Source: Streptococcus sp. 263_SSPC (lineage in GTDB: Bacteria; Bacillota; Bacilli; Lactobacillales; Aerococcaceae). From it: 41,750 nucleotides of DNA. The notes below the pieces were generated by a model. It was not told the origin of the DNA, ran no database searches, and worked only from the letters and a program-made list of their open reading frames with translations. The position numbers and the translations under genes are program-made. The stretch spans positions 1 to 41,750 of the forward strand of contig NZ_JVNU01000060.1 of assembly GCF_001071995.1 (NCBI RefSeq). Direction: 5' to 3'. Each line of letters starts with the position of its first letter. Within the stretch, counting starts at the first letter, position 1. Shown here piece by piece: positions 32,883 through 41,223 of this stretch.

Positions 32883-33998
32883 TTAGTCTTTTGTTTTTTC
32901 AGCGCGGTCACGTTTCATTTGGCTTGAACGTAATTGTCCGCAGGCCGCTTCGATATCATGTCCGAATTCTTTACGAACGACACAGTTGATGTGGTTTTTC
33001 TTCAAAACATCGTAGAAGGCTACTACGCGTTCTTTTCCACTACGTTCGTATTGGTCATGTTCACGAACTTTGTTATACGGAATTAAGTTGACGTATGAAA
33101 GACGTTTTTTATCCGCAAGAAGGTCGGCCAATTGTTGCGCTTGTTCCACAGAGTCATTCACGTGATCGAGCATGATGTACTCGAAGGTTACACGACGATT
33201 AGTTTTTGCGATATATTCATTGATTGCATCCATCACAACTTCGATTGGATATTTACGGTTGATACGCATGATACGAGAACGTGTATCGTTATCTGGCGCA
33301 TGAAGGGACAATGCAAGGTTGACTTGTAGTCCTTCGTCTGCGAACTCGCGAATTTTTGGAGCCAAACCACTTGTAGATACAGTGATATGGCGAGCCCCGA
33401 TAGCAAGACCTTTATCAGAGTTAACAACTTTCAAGAACTTAATCACGTTATCATAGTTATCGAATGGTTCCCCAATCCCCATCACTACGATATGGCTGAC
33501 GCGGTCCCCAGGAGACACTTCGTCTAAAGTACGCTGCACGTGCATCACTTGCGCTACGATTTCCCCAGCAACAAGGTCACGTTGTTTTGCGATAATCCCG
33601 CTGGCACAGAAAGTACATCCGATATTACATCCTACTTGTGTCGTTACACAGATAGATAAGCCGTATTCTTGTGGCATTAATACCGTTTCGATTAAGAGGC
33701 CGTCTGCTAATTCAAAGAGGAATTTACGTGTTCCGTCTGTTGATTGTTGTTTGATACGTTCGTTTAACACTGGGAATGTGAACTCTTCTTGTAACTCCTC
33801 AATCAATGATTTTGGCAAGTTTGTCATTTCTTCAAAACTAGTTACACGTTTGCGGTAAAGCCAGTCCCATAATTGCTCTGCTCTGAATTTCTTTTCGCCT
33901 TTTGCTTCAAACCAAGCTGTTAGCTCTTCTAGTGGCATGCCGTAAATAATCGGTTTCCCTTCATATTGACGAACCACTCGTCCAATTTTTCTAACCAT
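32883..33998 (-). CDS. rlmN: Dual-specificity 23S rRNA/tRNA adenine-C2 methyltransferase RlmN
   Basis: This is a radical SAM enzyme (371 aa) that methylates C2 of A2503 in 23S rRNA and A37 in some tRNAs. The cluster-binding cysteines lie in GCNIGCTFC (Cys124, 128, 131). The C-terminal methyl-carrying cysteine lies in [12 protein letters not shown] (Cys353). The absence of an extra resistance-type insertion argues for RlmN over Cfr. The start has AAGAGGAA five bases upstream. It lies 15 bases after ansA and is probably co-transcribed with it. Confidence 0.94.
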   Translation of the reverse strand: MVRKIGRVVRQYEGKPIIYGMPLEELTAWFEAKGEKKFRAEQLWDWLYRKRVTSFEEMTNLPKSLIEELQEEFTFPVLNERIKQQSTDGTRKFLFELADGLLIETVLMPQEYGLSICVTTQVGCNIGCTFCASGIIAKQRDLVAGEIVAQVMHVQRTLDEVSPGDRVSHIVVMGIGEPFDNYDNVIKFLKVVNSDKGLAIGARHITVSTSGLAPKIREFADEGLQVNLALSLHAPDNDTRSRIMRINRKYPIEVVMDAINEYIAKTNRRVTFEYIMLDHVNDSVEQAQQLADLLADKKRLSYVNLIPYNKVREHDQYERSGKERVVAFYDVLKKNHINCVVRKEFGHDIEAACGQLRSSQMKRDRAEKTKD

Positions 33999-34013
33999 AT
34001 CTATTCCTCTTTC

Positions 34014-34982
34014 CTATACTTGAAATGCTCTAATGATTGTTTCTCTATTTGCATGAGCGCTTAATAACACCGATAATTTCACACGAGCCTTTTGTCCGCT
34101 AAGCCCTGTTGTGAAAATCACTCCTGCTTCATGAAGCTGTTTGCCTCCACCAAGATAATTATATACATCGTATGTCACACCGTTAAATGCACGAGATACA
34201 AGCACGACTGGAATTCCTTTATCCAAGCAACGTTGCAACCCAGGAAGCGTCGTTGGCGGTAAGTTACCTGCTCCAAGAGCTTCAATGACTAATCCATTCG
34301 CATCTGAATCGGCAATGGCATCAAATAACATCGAATCCATTCCAGCATATGCTTTTAATAAGTATACCTTGTCCACGAGTTCTTGGATTGGATAGTATTC
34401 ATGATGTAAGAATTTTTGGAAGTAAATCACTTCACTCTTGGATACTAAGCCAAGTGGTCCAAAGGTGGGTGTTTGGAAAGTCGCTACGTTCGTTGTATGC
34501 GTCTTTGTCACATACGTTGCTGCATGAACTTCATCGTTCATCACGACAAGAACGCCTTTATCCACACTCTCTGGACTCGTTACCGTAATAATGGCACTGC
34601 GTAAGTTCGCTAACCCGTCCGCTCCGATTTCATTGCTTGAACGCATCGCTCCCGTTAAAACGATTGGGAATTTCCCATCTGTTGTTAGCTCTAGGAAATA
34701 CGCTGTTTCTTCTAATGTATCGGTACCGTGAGTCACCACCGCTCCGTCAAAGCCTTCTTGTTGCGCTTGAACGATTCGCTTTTGAACTTCCCGCATTTTT
34801 TCCTCCGTCATATGCGGAGACGGAAGGTTAAATAGATCCTCTACGACGACGCTTGCAATTGGTGCAAAAATCGTGTCGGAGTTTGTTAATGGGTTGGTGC
34901 TTGTTGGGGTTACGTTACCGGTTGAGCGGTCTTCACTCATGGCAATCGTACCACCGGTATTGATAACGATAATTTTCTTCAT
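34014..34982 (-). CDS. ansA: L-asparaginase, type I
   Basis: This is a cytoplasmic enzyme (322 aa) that splits asparagine to aspartate and ammonia. The two nucleophile-bearing motifs are present: VINTGGTIAMS with Thr12 and VVTHGTDTLEETAYFLE with Thr87-Asp88. There is no signal peptide in the chosen form. I start at 34982 because the product then matches family length; the weak site GAAAG precedes it. An in-frame ATG at 35003 is the alternative. The longer reading upstream is not credible, since it passes into the structured repeat region. It is followed closely by rlmN. Confidence 0.9.
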   Translation of the reverse strand: MKKIIVINTGGTIAMSEDRSTGNVTPTSTNPLTNSDTIFAPIASVVVEDLFNLPSPHMTEEKMREVQKRIVQAQQEGFDGAVVTHGTDTLEETAYFLELTTDGKFPIVLTGAMRSSNEIGADGLANLRSAIITVTSPESVDKGVLVVMNDEVHAATYVTKTHTTNVATFQTPTFGPLGLVSKSEVIYFQKFLHHEYYPIQELVDKVYLLKAYAGMDSMLFDAIADSDANGLVIEALGAGNLPPTTLPGLQRCLDKGIPVVLVSRAFNGVTYDVYNYLGGGKQLHEAGVIFTTGLSGQKARVKLSVLLSAHANRETIIRAFQV

Positions 34983-35058
34983 GGCGCTACTACTTTCTTT
35001 CATTTTCTCTTTACATAGGATACCACAAAATAGCAAATGCTGACTATAAAATACGCAC

Positions 35059-35258
35059 AAAAAGATGATACCTTCGAATCCTTGCGGATTAATTTTATAA
35101 TCGCTGTTACAGGGCACCGGTGCAAGCCTCGGTCTTGCCCCTTCGAAGCTTCAAACACGGAGTACGGAACAAGTCCCTACTCCGTGTAATTCACATTCGA
35201 TGCAATTCCCTGTTACTGCGATTATAAAATCCGCAATTTTCTTCGGTATCATCTTTTT
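35059..35258. repeat. Structured intergenic repeat element, copy 2
   Basis: This noncoding element of about 200 bases is related to the one at 18717-18903, in the same orientation. Arms are 35059-35072 with 35245-35258 (14 bp, perfect), 35082-35090 with 35228-35236 (perfect), and 35094-35114 with 35208-35228 (two mismatches). The inner hairpin at 35155-35187 has ACACGGAGTA pairing with TACTCCGTGT. The stems differ from copy 1 yet still pair, while CCTTCGAAGCTTCAAA is conserved. On the minus strand the outer stem is followed by TTTTTG, so it could also end transcription. It lies 77 bases upstream of ansA. Confidence 0.78.
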
Positions 35259-35278
35259 ATGCGTTTTGTTCAAATCCT

Positions 35279-35540
35279 TTATAAAAAAATGAAAAAAAGT
35301 GTTGCGCCACTCAGTTTGAAGAGGACGGTGCAGGGTGCTAGAAAGTGCATCCCAGCGGGGTTTTCGAGGCTTTTTGGTGATTTGAAGTGAGCTGTGACTG
35401 AAAAATTTTTTGATTTTCTCTCGGAAAATTTACTGCACTCTTCCGAATTTGTGCAAATGACCTGAAATGGTGTTGTTGAATATACCGCTAAAAACCGCAT
35501 CATTTCAACGTTTATATTTTACTTTTAATTTTAAAATTCG
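35279..35540. other. Noncoding stretch without identifiable gene
   Basis: These 260 bases between the structured repeat and the mvaS terminators hold no frame with a ribosome binding site or recognisable protein. Small imperfect hairpins occur, e.g. GGGTGC with GCATCCC near 35336-35354. With the terminator-like palindrome just after it on the plus strand, the stretch could encode a plus-strand small RNA. I find no strong promoter, so this is only a possibility. Confidence 0.3.
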
Positions 35541-35575
35541 AAATGTAGCATATATGCTACATTTTTATTTTTTGC
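35541..35575 (+). terminator. Perfect palindrome with plus-strand T run
   Basis: A 24-base perfect palindrome made of AAATGTAGCATA and its complement (35541-35564) is followed on the plus strand by TTATTTTTTG. The T run is better on the plus strand, yet no plus-strand gene lies upstream. It might end an unannotated transcript, or be an operator. Confidence 0.45.
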
Positions 35576-35583
35576 ATCTTCAG

Positions 35584-35615
35584 CAAAAAACCGCAGCCTT
35601 AGATTGGCTACGGTT
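35584..35615 (-). terminator. Intrinsic terminator of mvaS
   Basis: A 10-bp stem with one mismatch (AACCGTAGCC with GGCTGCGGTT) is followed by T residues on the minus strand. It lies seven bases after the mvaS stop. Confidence 0.85.
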
Positions 35616-35621
35616 ATCATC

Positions 35622-36782
35622 TTATTTGATTGTGTATTGACGTTGGTGGTCAACAACGGCTGTTAATGTAATTGGACTGTTGTCTTCGCGTGTGAAGGTT
35701 TGTTCACCGCTTGCGTCCACCACTTCTGTGAAGATTTCTTCGTATTCTTCTACTGTCAACATTTTACGGTTTTCTAGTAACGCTTTATGTTCTGCGATAT
35801 GCAATTGGTTTTCGAAGCCTTCGACTAACTCGCCGGCGAAGAATTCCCCAACGGCTCCTGATCCATAGCTGAAGAATCCGATGCGGTCTCCGGCTACTAA
35901 TACAGAACTGTTTTCTAATAATGAGATAAAGCTTAAGAATAATGAACCTGTGTAGATGTTTCCGACTTGGCGGTTATACACGGCTGCTTCTTGGTAACGT
36001 GCTGTGAATCGTTCTTGTTCCTCTTCGCTCATTTCTTCTAAGAATGGCTTGAAGGCTTTCATCCCCATTTTTGTATATGGTAAATGGAAACAAATCGCGT
36101 CAAAGTCTGAGAACTGCGCATTTGTTTTTGCTTGATAATCATTCCAAACTTCTGCAAAGAAACGGATGTATTGCTCGTTTGAGAACTTACCGTCCACCAT
36201 TGGATATGCTGAGTAGTTTGGTCTCCAGAAGTCCATCACGTCATCTGTGAATAAGCTAGTTTCGTTATCTAAAACGAGTAAACGTGGGTCACTAGAAACA
36301 ATCATTGCGACCGCTCCGGCACCTTGTGTTGGTTCCCCGCCAGAGTTTAATCCGTATTTAGCGATGTCACTAGCGATGACTAATACTTTTGAAGTTGGGT
36401 TTAAAGCAATGTGGCCTTTCGCTAATTGTAAGGCAGCTGTTGCTCCGTAGCAGGCATGTTTTAATTCCACGCTACGAACACGGTTTGATAACCCAAGCAT
36501 ACGTTGCATATAGACGGCAGCTGATTTTGATTGATCGATTCCAGTTTCTGTCCCAAATAAAATCATTTCAATAGATTCGCGATCTTCATCATCGATAATG
36601 GATAACGCAGCATTTGCGGCTAAAGTCACGATATCTTGAGTCACTGGTGCTACTGCCATTGTAGACTGGCCAATTCCAATCGTGTATTTAGCTGGCTCTA
36701 CTCCGCGCGCCTCTGCTAGTGTTTCCATATCTAGCGCAGTCGGAGGTACGAAGAAGCCAATCTTATCTATCCCTATATTCAT
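35622..36782 (-). CDS. mvaS: Hydroxymethylglutaryl-CoA synthase MvaS
   Basis: This is the second enzyme of the mevalonate pathway (386 aa). It condenses acetoacetyl-CoA with acetyl-CoA to give HMG-CoA. With the start at 36782 the catalytic residues fall at Glu79 (FGTET), Cys111 (HACYGAT) and His233 (CFHLPYTK). These are exactly the numbers described for bacterial MvaS, which supports the start. AAGGAG lies 12 bases upstream, a little far. It is divergent from the thiolase that makes its substrate. Confidence 0.95.
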   Translation of the reverse strand: MNIGIDKIGFFVPPTALDMETLAEARGVEPAKYTIGIGQSTMAVAPVTQDIVTLAANAALSIIDDEDRESIEMILFGTETGIDQSKSAAVYMQRMLGLSNRVRSVELKHACYGATAALQLAKGHIALNPTSKVLVIASDIAKYGLNSGGEPTQGAGAVAMIVSSDPRLLVLDNETSLFTDDVMDFWRPNYSAYPMVDGKFSNEQYIRFFAEVWNDYQAKTNAQFSDFDAICFHLPYTKMGMKAFKPFLEEMSEEEQERFTARYQEAAVYNRQVGNIYTGSLFLSFISLLENSSVLVAGDRIGFFSYGSGAVGEFFAGELVEGFENQLHIAEHKALLENRKMLTVEEYEEIFTEVVDASGEQTFTREDNSPITLTAVVDHQRQYTIK

Positions 36783-36857
36783 TGTTTTATTGTTCTCCTT
36801 TACGAATGAAGCTCCAAACACACAAATTGAGCTTCCTGTTCTTTCTTAGCACACACT

Positions 36858-36886
36858 ATAGTAGCAAAAATTCGCCGTTAGGACAA
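36858..36886 (-). promoter_or_regulatory. Promoter of mvaS
   Basis: On the minus strand, -35 TTGTCC (36881-36886), a 17-base spacer and -10 TACTAT (36858-36863) lie about 75 bases before mvaS. A thiolase promoter on the other strand must lie in 36930-37000, where TTGATA and TTATAA are separated by 18 bases. Confidence 0.45.
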
Positions 36887-37018
36887 TTGAATTCACTAAA
36901 TGTTAGGGAATTTAAACAATTCTTTACTAATTATTTGTACTAAATTGATAGGTTTCTTATACGAAATCTTATAAAATAGAAACGAAATAGGAAATATAGA
37001 CTGGAAAGGAATGAAAAT

Positions 37019-38209
37019 ATGAACGGAAATGATATCGTCATCGTAAGTGCCACACGTACTGCGATTGGTAAATTTGGCGGGCAATTTGCTACGACATCCG
37101 CAATCGAATTAGGAACAACGGTCGCAAAAGCTGCCATCCAAAAAGCGAATCTTTCACCTGAACAAATAGATACAGTCATCTTTGGAAATGTCTTACAAGC
37201 AGGTCTTGGACAAAATCCAGCTCGTCAAGTCGGACTCGGCGCTGGACTGAACCATGCAAGTACTGCTGTTACGATTAATGAAGTGTGTGGTTCTGGTTTA
37301 AAAGCTATTATTTCAGCCGCACAAGCCATTCGTCTAGGCGACGCCAAAATCGTCTTAGCCGGCGGTATGGAAAATATGAGCCTTGCACCGCATTTATTAC
37401 AACAACGCTTTGCTCCAAAAAATGGCCCTGTGACATTAGTCGACTCTTTATTCAATGATGGGTTAACAGATGCCTACTCACAAGACGCAATGGGCATTAC
37501 TGCAGAAAACATCGTTGAAAAATACGGATTTACCCGCGAAGAACAAGACGCTTTCGCTGTAGCTTCTCAACAAAAAGCCGCTAAAGCACAAGAAGAAGGA
37601 CGTTTCGACAATGAAATCACTCCTGTAGCAGTCTTCAATCGTAAAACAAAATCCGACGACTTAAAAGCAACAGACGAATTTATCCGCCCAAACACGACGC
37701 TTGAGAGTCTTGCAGGCCTTAAACCAGCCTTCAAAAAAGACGGAACCGTGACAGCCGGAAACGCCTCTGGTATTAACGACGGTGCCGCTTGTGTCATTAT
37801 GACGACACGCGAATACGCAACAGAATTAGGCCTTCCAATCCTTGCGACATTGAAAGGCTATGCCGAAGCCGGTGTCGATCCTTCGATTATGGGAATCGGA
37901 CCTGTTCCAGCCATTCAAAAATTAGTGGCGCGTACACGTATTCCGCTTGAAAAAGTGGATGTCTTTGAACTGAACGAAGCCTTTGCCGCACAAAGTATGG
38001 CCGTCATCAAAGACTTGAAGATTCCAACTGAAAAAGTAAATCCATTCGGTGGCGCAATTGCACTCGGCCATCCAATCGGTGCTTCAGGTACCCGTATTGT
38101 GGTCACGCTGATTAACGCCCTCGAACAACTCGACGGTAAAATCGGGGTCGCTTCCCTCTGTGTAGGTGGCGGTATGGGTGTTGCCATCGCGATTGAACGC
38201 GAACAATAG
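37019..38209 (+). CDS. Acetyl-CoA C-acetyltransferase (thiolase)
   Basis: This thiolase (396 aa) makes acetoacetyl-CoA from two acetyl-CoA, the first step of the mevalonate route. Catalytic residues are Cys90 (NEVCGSG), His351 (ALGHPIGASG) and Cys381 (SLCVGGG). Length is that of a stand-alone thiolase. In enterococci the same activity is part of the bifunctional MvaE, fused to HMG-CoA reductase; no reductase domain follows here. AAAGGAA precedes the ATG. Its divergence from mvaS points to a biosynthetic role, but a fermentative role is not excluded. Confidence 0.93.
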   Translation: MNGNDIVIVSATRTAIGKFGGQFATTSAIELGTTVAKAAIQKANLSPEQIDTVIFGNVLQAGLGQNPARQVGLGAGLNHASTAVTINEVCGSGLKAIISAAQAIRLGDAKIVLAGGMENMSLAPHLLQQRFAPKNGPVTLVDSLFNDGLTDAYSQDAMGITAENIVEKYGFTREEQDAFAVASQQKAAKAQEEGRFDNEITPVAVFNRKTKSDDLKATDEFIRPNTTLESLAGLKPAFKKDGTVTAGNASGINDGAACVIMTTREYATELGLPILATLKGYAEAGVDPSIMGIGPVPAIQKLVARTRIPLEKVDVFELNEAFAAQSMAVIKDLKIPTEKVNPFGGAIALGHPIGASGTRIVVTLINALEQLDGKIGVASLCVGGGMGVAIAIEREQ

Positions 38210-38215
38210 TATAAA

Positions 38216-38268
38216 TAATAAGAGTTGCCCAAAATTCACTTATAAGTGAATTTTGGACAACTCTCTTT
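38216..38268. terminator. Bidirectional terminator between convergent genes
   Basis: A stem of about 22 bp with almost no loop (arms 38221-38242 and 38243-38264) has T-rich sequence on the plus-strand side and moderately T-rich sequence on the other. It ends the thiolase gene and the DUF2974 gene. Confidence 0.85.
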
Positions 38269-39555
38269 TTATTTCTCTTCGTGTTTCTTTTGTTCGTGAC
38301 GCTTTTGATAGTACGCACGAATCTCTTCGTTTTCTTCTGTTGGACGATAATGCACCTCGAACCCATTCTTCTTCCAACTTAAGGTCGTCATGAGTTCATC
38401 CCATGTTGGTAATTTTACCTCAGGCATCTCGAACTGCACTAACTCAGACATATCTAATGAGTCTCTCCAAACTTCAAAGCGAGTCGAAACGAGTAATAAC
38501 GCAATACGTGTCAACACTTCACGTTTTTCTTCATCCATTTCCCCAGTTGCCTTCAAGAACTCTTGCACGTAATGCATAAATTGTCCGTATAAATCATTAA
38601 CCGTATCAATTCCAGCTGCAAATAGTAATTCAAAGAACACATTCCAGAATAATTCCAGTTCTTCATCGCTAACCGATTCTGTCCATTTCTTGAATGTTTG
38701 ATCATTCAACTGACTATTTTTGGTTAATTTTTCCATCTTAATAAATTGACCGTCTTCAATCTCCCAAGTCATCGCGCTATGTTGCATCGCACCGGTGGCA
38801 TTACTTTTAACAATCACATACGGCACTTCGGATTCTAGCATTAATCCAACAAGTGAATCTTGTGGAATATAACGCATCGCTAATGGCACTATATTTTGAT
38901 ATCCTTTTGTTTCAAGTACAGAACGGTACAATCCAGGAGAATCAAAGCAGAAAATATCGACAATGCGCAGTTGCACGTCTTCTACTTGAGTGGCCGCAGC
39001 ATAAATGGCTAAGTTACCACCTTTTGAATGTCCTGAGATCATTAAGTCCCCATCCCATAAACTAGCTTGTTTGGCTAAATACTCCTTAGCATCCGTCTGC
39101 GCCGCAACAAGTGGTGAATACGTCATTAGGAAGTCTTCCTTCCAACCAATCAGCGTATCATCCGTCCCTCTAAACACAACAAGTCTGACACTAGGTTCTA
39201 CTTCCACCGTGATGGCTGCGAATTGTTTTGTTGTATCTTTATCCCATTCGCTCACCACACCGAAGAATTTCAACGATTGGAAACGAGGTGCATCCGCAAT
39301 CACTTGCGATACTTCATGCCGCTCCTCTGTTATCATCATTGGATTCTCATCGAATAATTCTTGTTTATGTTCCTGCATATACTCGGCGATTTCTTTCACT
39401 GTGACAAAATCCTCACCATTTTCATCGCTTGGAACAACTTTTTCAAGTGGTAAATACTCTAATTCCGTCAAAACTAATGCGTCGATTTCAGAAAAGGCTC
39501 TTTCTTCAAACGAAACGTGCCCAAACTCTTTAATATAATCCAACATGTTTTTCAT
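38269..39555 (-). CDS. DUF2974 alpha/beta-hydrolase-like protein
   Basis: This is a cytoplasmic protein of 428 aa from the DUF2974 (Mbeg1-like) family. The start at 39555 follows GGAGG by eight bases. Residues about 1-25 (MLDYIKEFGHVSFEERAFSEID) are the family's usual opening. A lipase-like region follows with VVFRGTDDTLIGWKEDF and the nucleophile elbow SGHSKGGNLAIYAA. A downstream Asp-containing strand (DIFCFDSPGL) follows. The Ser of GHSKG suggests esterase or lipase activity, but no substrate is known. The C-terminal third is helical and acidic. It is monocistronic. Confidence 0.85.
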   Translation of the reverse strand: MKNMLDYIKEFGHVSFEERAFSEIDALVLTELEYLPLEKVVPSDENGEDFVTVKEIAEYMQEHKQELFDENPMMITEERHEVSQVIADAPRFQSLKFFGVVSEWDKDTTKQFAAITVEVEPSVRLVVFRGTDDTLIGWKEDFLMTYSPLVAAQTDAKEYLAKQASLWDGDLMISGHSKGGNLAIYAAATQVEDVQLRIVDIFCFDSPGLYRSVLETKGYQNIVPLAMRYIPQDSLVGLMLESEVPYVIVKSNATGAMQHSAMTWEIEDGQFIKMEKLTKNSQLNDQTFKKWTESVSDEELELFWNVFFELLFAAGIDTVNDLYGQFMHYVQEFLKATGEMDEEKREVLTRIALLLVSTRFEVWRDSLDMSELVQFEMPEVKLPTWDELMTTLSWKKNGFEVHYRPTEENEEIRAYYQKRHEQKKHEEK

Positions 39556-39592
39556 ACGAAAATCCTCCGTTATTTTGAGTGAGTCCATTACT

Positions 39593-39621
39593 ATTCTACT
39601 CTGTCATAATGGCGCTTGCAA
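39593..39621 (-). promoter_or_regulatory. Promoter of the DUF2974 gene
   Basis: On the minus strand, -35 TTGCAA (39616-39621), a 17-base spacer and -10 TAGAAT (39593-39598) lie about 40 bases before the start codon. Confidence 0.6.
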
Positions 39622-39678
39622 CTCTTTTTCCTACAGGGTAAAAAGCCGTCATTTTCTGTAGAATTCCCCTTTTTTTCG

Positions 39679-39687
39679 TGCTATACT
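39679..39687 (+). promoter_or_regulatory. Extended -10 promoter of the UPF0371 gene
   Basis: TGCTATACT on the plus strand is an extended -10, about 30 bases before the start codon. The -35 region is weak. Confidence 0.5.
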
Positions 39688-39716
39688 ACTGAAATGAAAT
39701 TAAGGGGGTCGTTCTT

Positions 39717-41204
39717 ATGAAATTAGGATTTGATAGCGAGAAATACCTTGAAGAACAAAGTCAATACATTCTTCAACGAGTGAACGCTTATGACAAACTA
39801 TACTTAGAGTTCGGAGGCAAATTAATCGGTGATTTTCACGCGATGCGCGTATTGCCAGGATTCGATCCAGATGGAAAAATCAAATTACTTCATCGCCTAC
39901 GCGACCAAGCAGAGATTATTATTTGCGTGTACGCTGGTGATATCGAACAAAATAAAGTTCGCAGTGACCTTGGGATTACTTATGACCAAGATGTTCTTCG
40001 CTTAATGGACGACCTTCACTATTGGGACCTTAAAATCAATAGTGTCCTCATTACTCGTTATACAGGCCAACCAGCCGCAACACAATTTAAAAACTCCCTC
40101 GAACGTCGCGGCGTTAAAGTGTATACGCATGGCTACACAGAAGGCTATCCGATGGACGTTGAAACCATCGTTAGTGACGCAGGATATGGCGCAAACGAAT
40201 TTATCGAAACGACTCGCCCACTTGTCGTCGTAACCGCTCCTGGTGCCAACAGCGGAAAACTAGCGACTTGCTTAAGCCAGTTGTATCACGAAACAAAACG
40301 TGGACGTCGTGCCGGCTATTCTAAATTCGAAACATTCCCTGTATGGAATTTACCATTAAATCACCCAGTTAACGTGGCGTATGAAGCAGCCACTGCAGAC
40401 TTAGAAGATGTCAACATGATTGATACCTTCCACCTTGCAAAATACGGTGAAACAACCGTGAACTACAACCGAGACATCGAAGCCTTCCCACTTCTCCGTC
40501 GTATTTTGACGAAGATTTACGGCGACGCTCCAATCCCTTACAACTCTCCAACAGATATGGGCGTGAACCGTGTCGGATTTGCTATCACTGATGATGAGGT
40601 CGTTCGCGAAGCTTCAAACCAAGAAATTATCCGCCGTTACTACGCAGGCCAATGCGACTACAAACGCGGTATCGGAACGCTTGAAGCAGCTCAACGTGGC
40701 AAGTACATCATGGAAGAAAGTGGACTCTCTCCACAAGACCGTCCAGTTGTAAAAGCCGCTCTTGAAAAAGAAGCCGAAGTGAAAGTTCCAGTCGTTGCCT
40801 TACAACTTCCAACCGGCAAAATCATTACAGGAAAACAATCAGATACCATGACAGCCAGCGCAGCCTGCCTACTCAACTGCATTAAAGAATTAGCAGAAAT
40901 TGGTGACTCCATCCATTTATTACCACCAGTGATTTTAAATGCGATTGGCCAACTCGGAAGCGACGTTCTAAAACATCAACGCCGCTCACTCGATAGCAAA
41001 GAAGTGCTAATCGCACTCAGCATCTCAGCAGTCACTAACCCTGCCGCAGAAGCTGCCAAAAATCAATTACAAAACTTGCGCCACTTACAAGCGCACAGCA
41101 CCGTCATCCTTCAAAAAGCCGACGAAGAAACCTTCCGAAGCCTAGGAGTGATGGCGACTTGCGAACCGCAGTTTGCTGGCACAAACCTTTACTACACAAA
41201 CTAA
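39717..41204 (+). CDS. UPF0371 (DUF1846) family protein
   Basis: This is a 495-residue cytoplasmic protein of the UPF0371/DUF1846 family, found widely in Firmicutes. Typical segments are [19 protein letters not shown] at the N-terminus, [20 protein letters not shown], a nucleotide-binding-like [19 protein letters not shown] and [20 protein letters not shown]. Length is normal for the family. Structures of relatives show Rossmann-like folds, but the reaction is not established. GGGGGT precedes the ATG. It is the last chromosomal gene before the IS at the right edge, which begins 20 bases after its stop codon and may have removed its natural terminator. Confidence 0.9.
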   Translation: MKLGFDSEKYLEEQSQYILQRVNAYDKLYLEFGGKLIGDFHAMRVLPGFDPDGKIKLLHRLRDQAEIIICVYAGDIEQNKVRSDLGITYDQDVLRLMDDLHYWDLKINSVLITRYTGQPAATQFKNSLERRGVKVYTHGYTEGYPMDVETIVSDAGYGANEFIETTRPLVVVTAPGANSGKLATCLSQLYHETKRGRRAGYSKFETFPVWNLPLNHPVNVAYEAATADLEDVNMIDTFHLAKYGETTVNYNRDIEAFPLLRRILTKIYGDAPIPYNSPTDMGVNRVGFAITDDEVVREASNQEIIRRYYAGQCDYKRGIGTLEAAQRGKYIMEESGLSPQDRPVVKAALEKEAEVKVPVVALQLPTGKIITGKQSDTMTASAACLLNCIKELAEIGDSIHLLPPVILNAIGQLGSDVLKHQRRSLDSKEVLIALSISAVTNPAAEAAKNQLQNLRHLQAHSTVILQKADEETFRSLGVMATCEPQFAGTNLYYTN

Positions 41205-41223
41205 CCCAAAGCCCTCTCCAATC

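Noticed and set aside
32669-32911. 80-codon minus-strand frame between rlmN and the ABC-2 ATPase
   Set aside because: It spans the rlmN terminator and the next promoter, and overlaps both neighbouring genes.
35279-35503. 74-codon minus-strand frame in the ansA-mvaS gap
   Set aside because: No ribosome binding site and no recognisable motif. The stretch is better described as noncoding.
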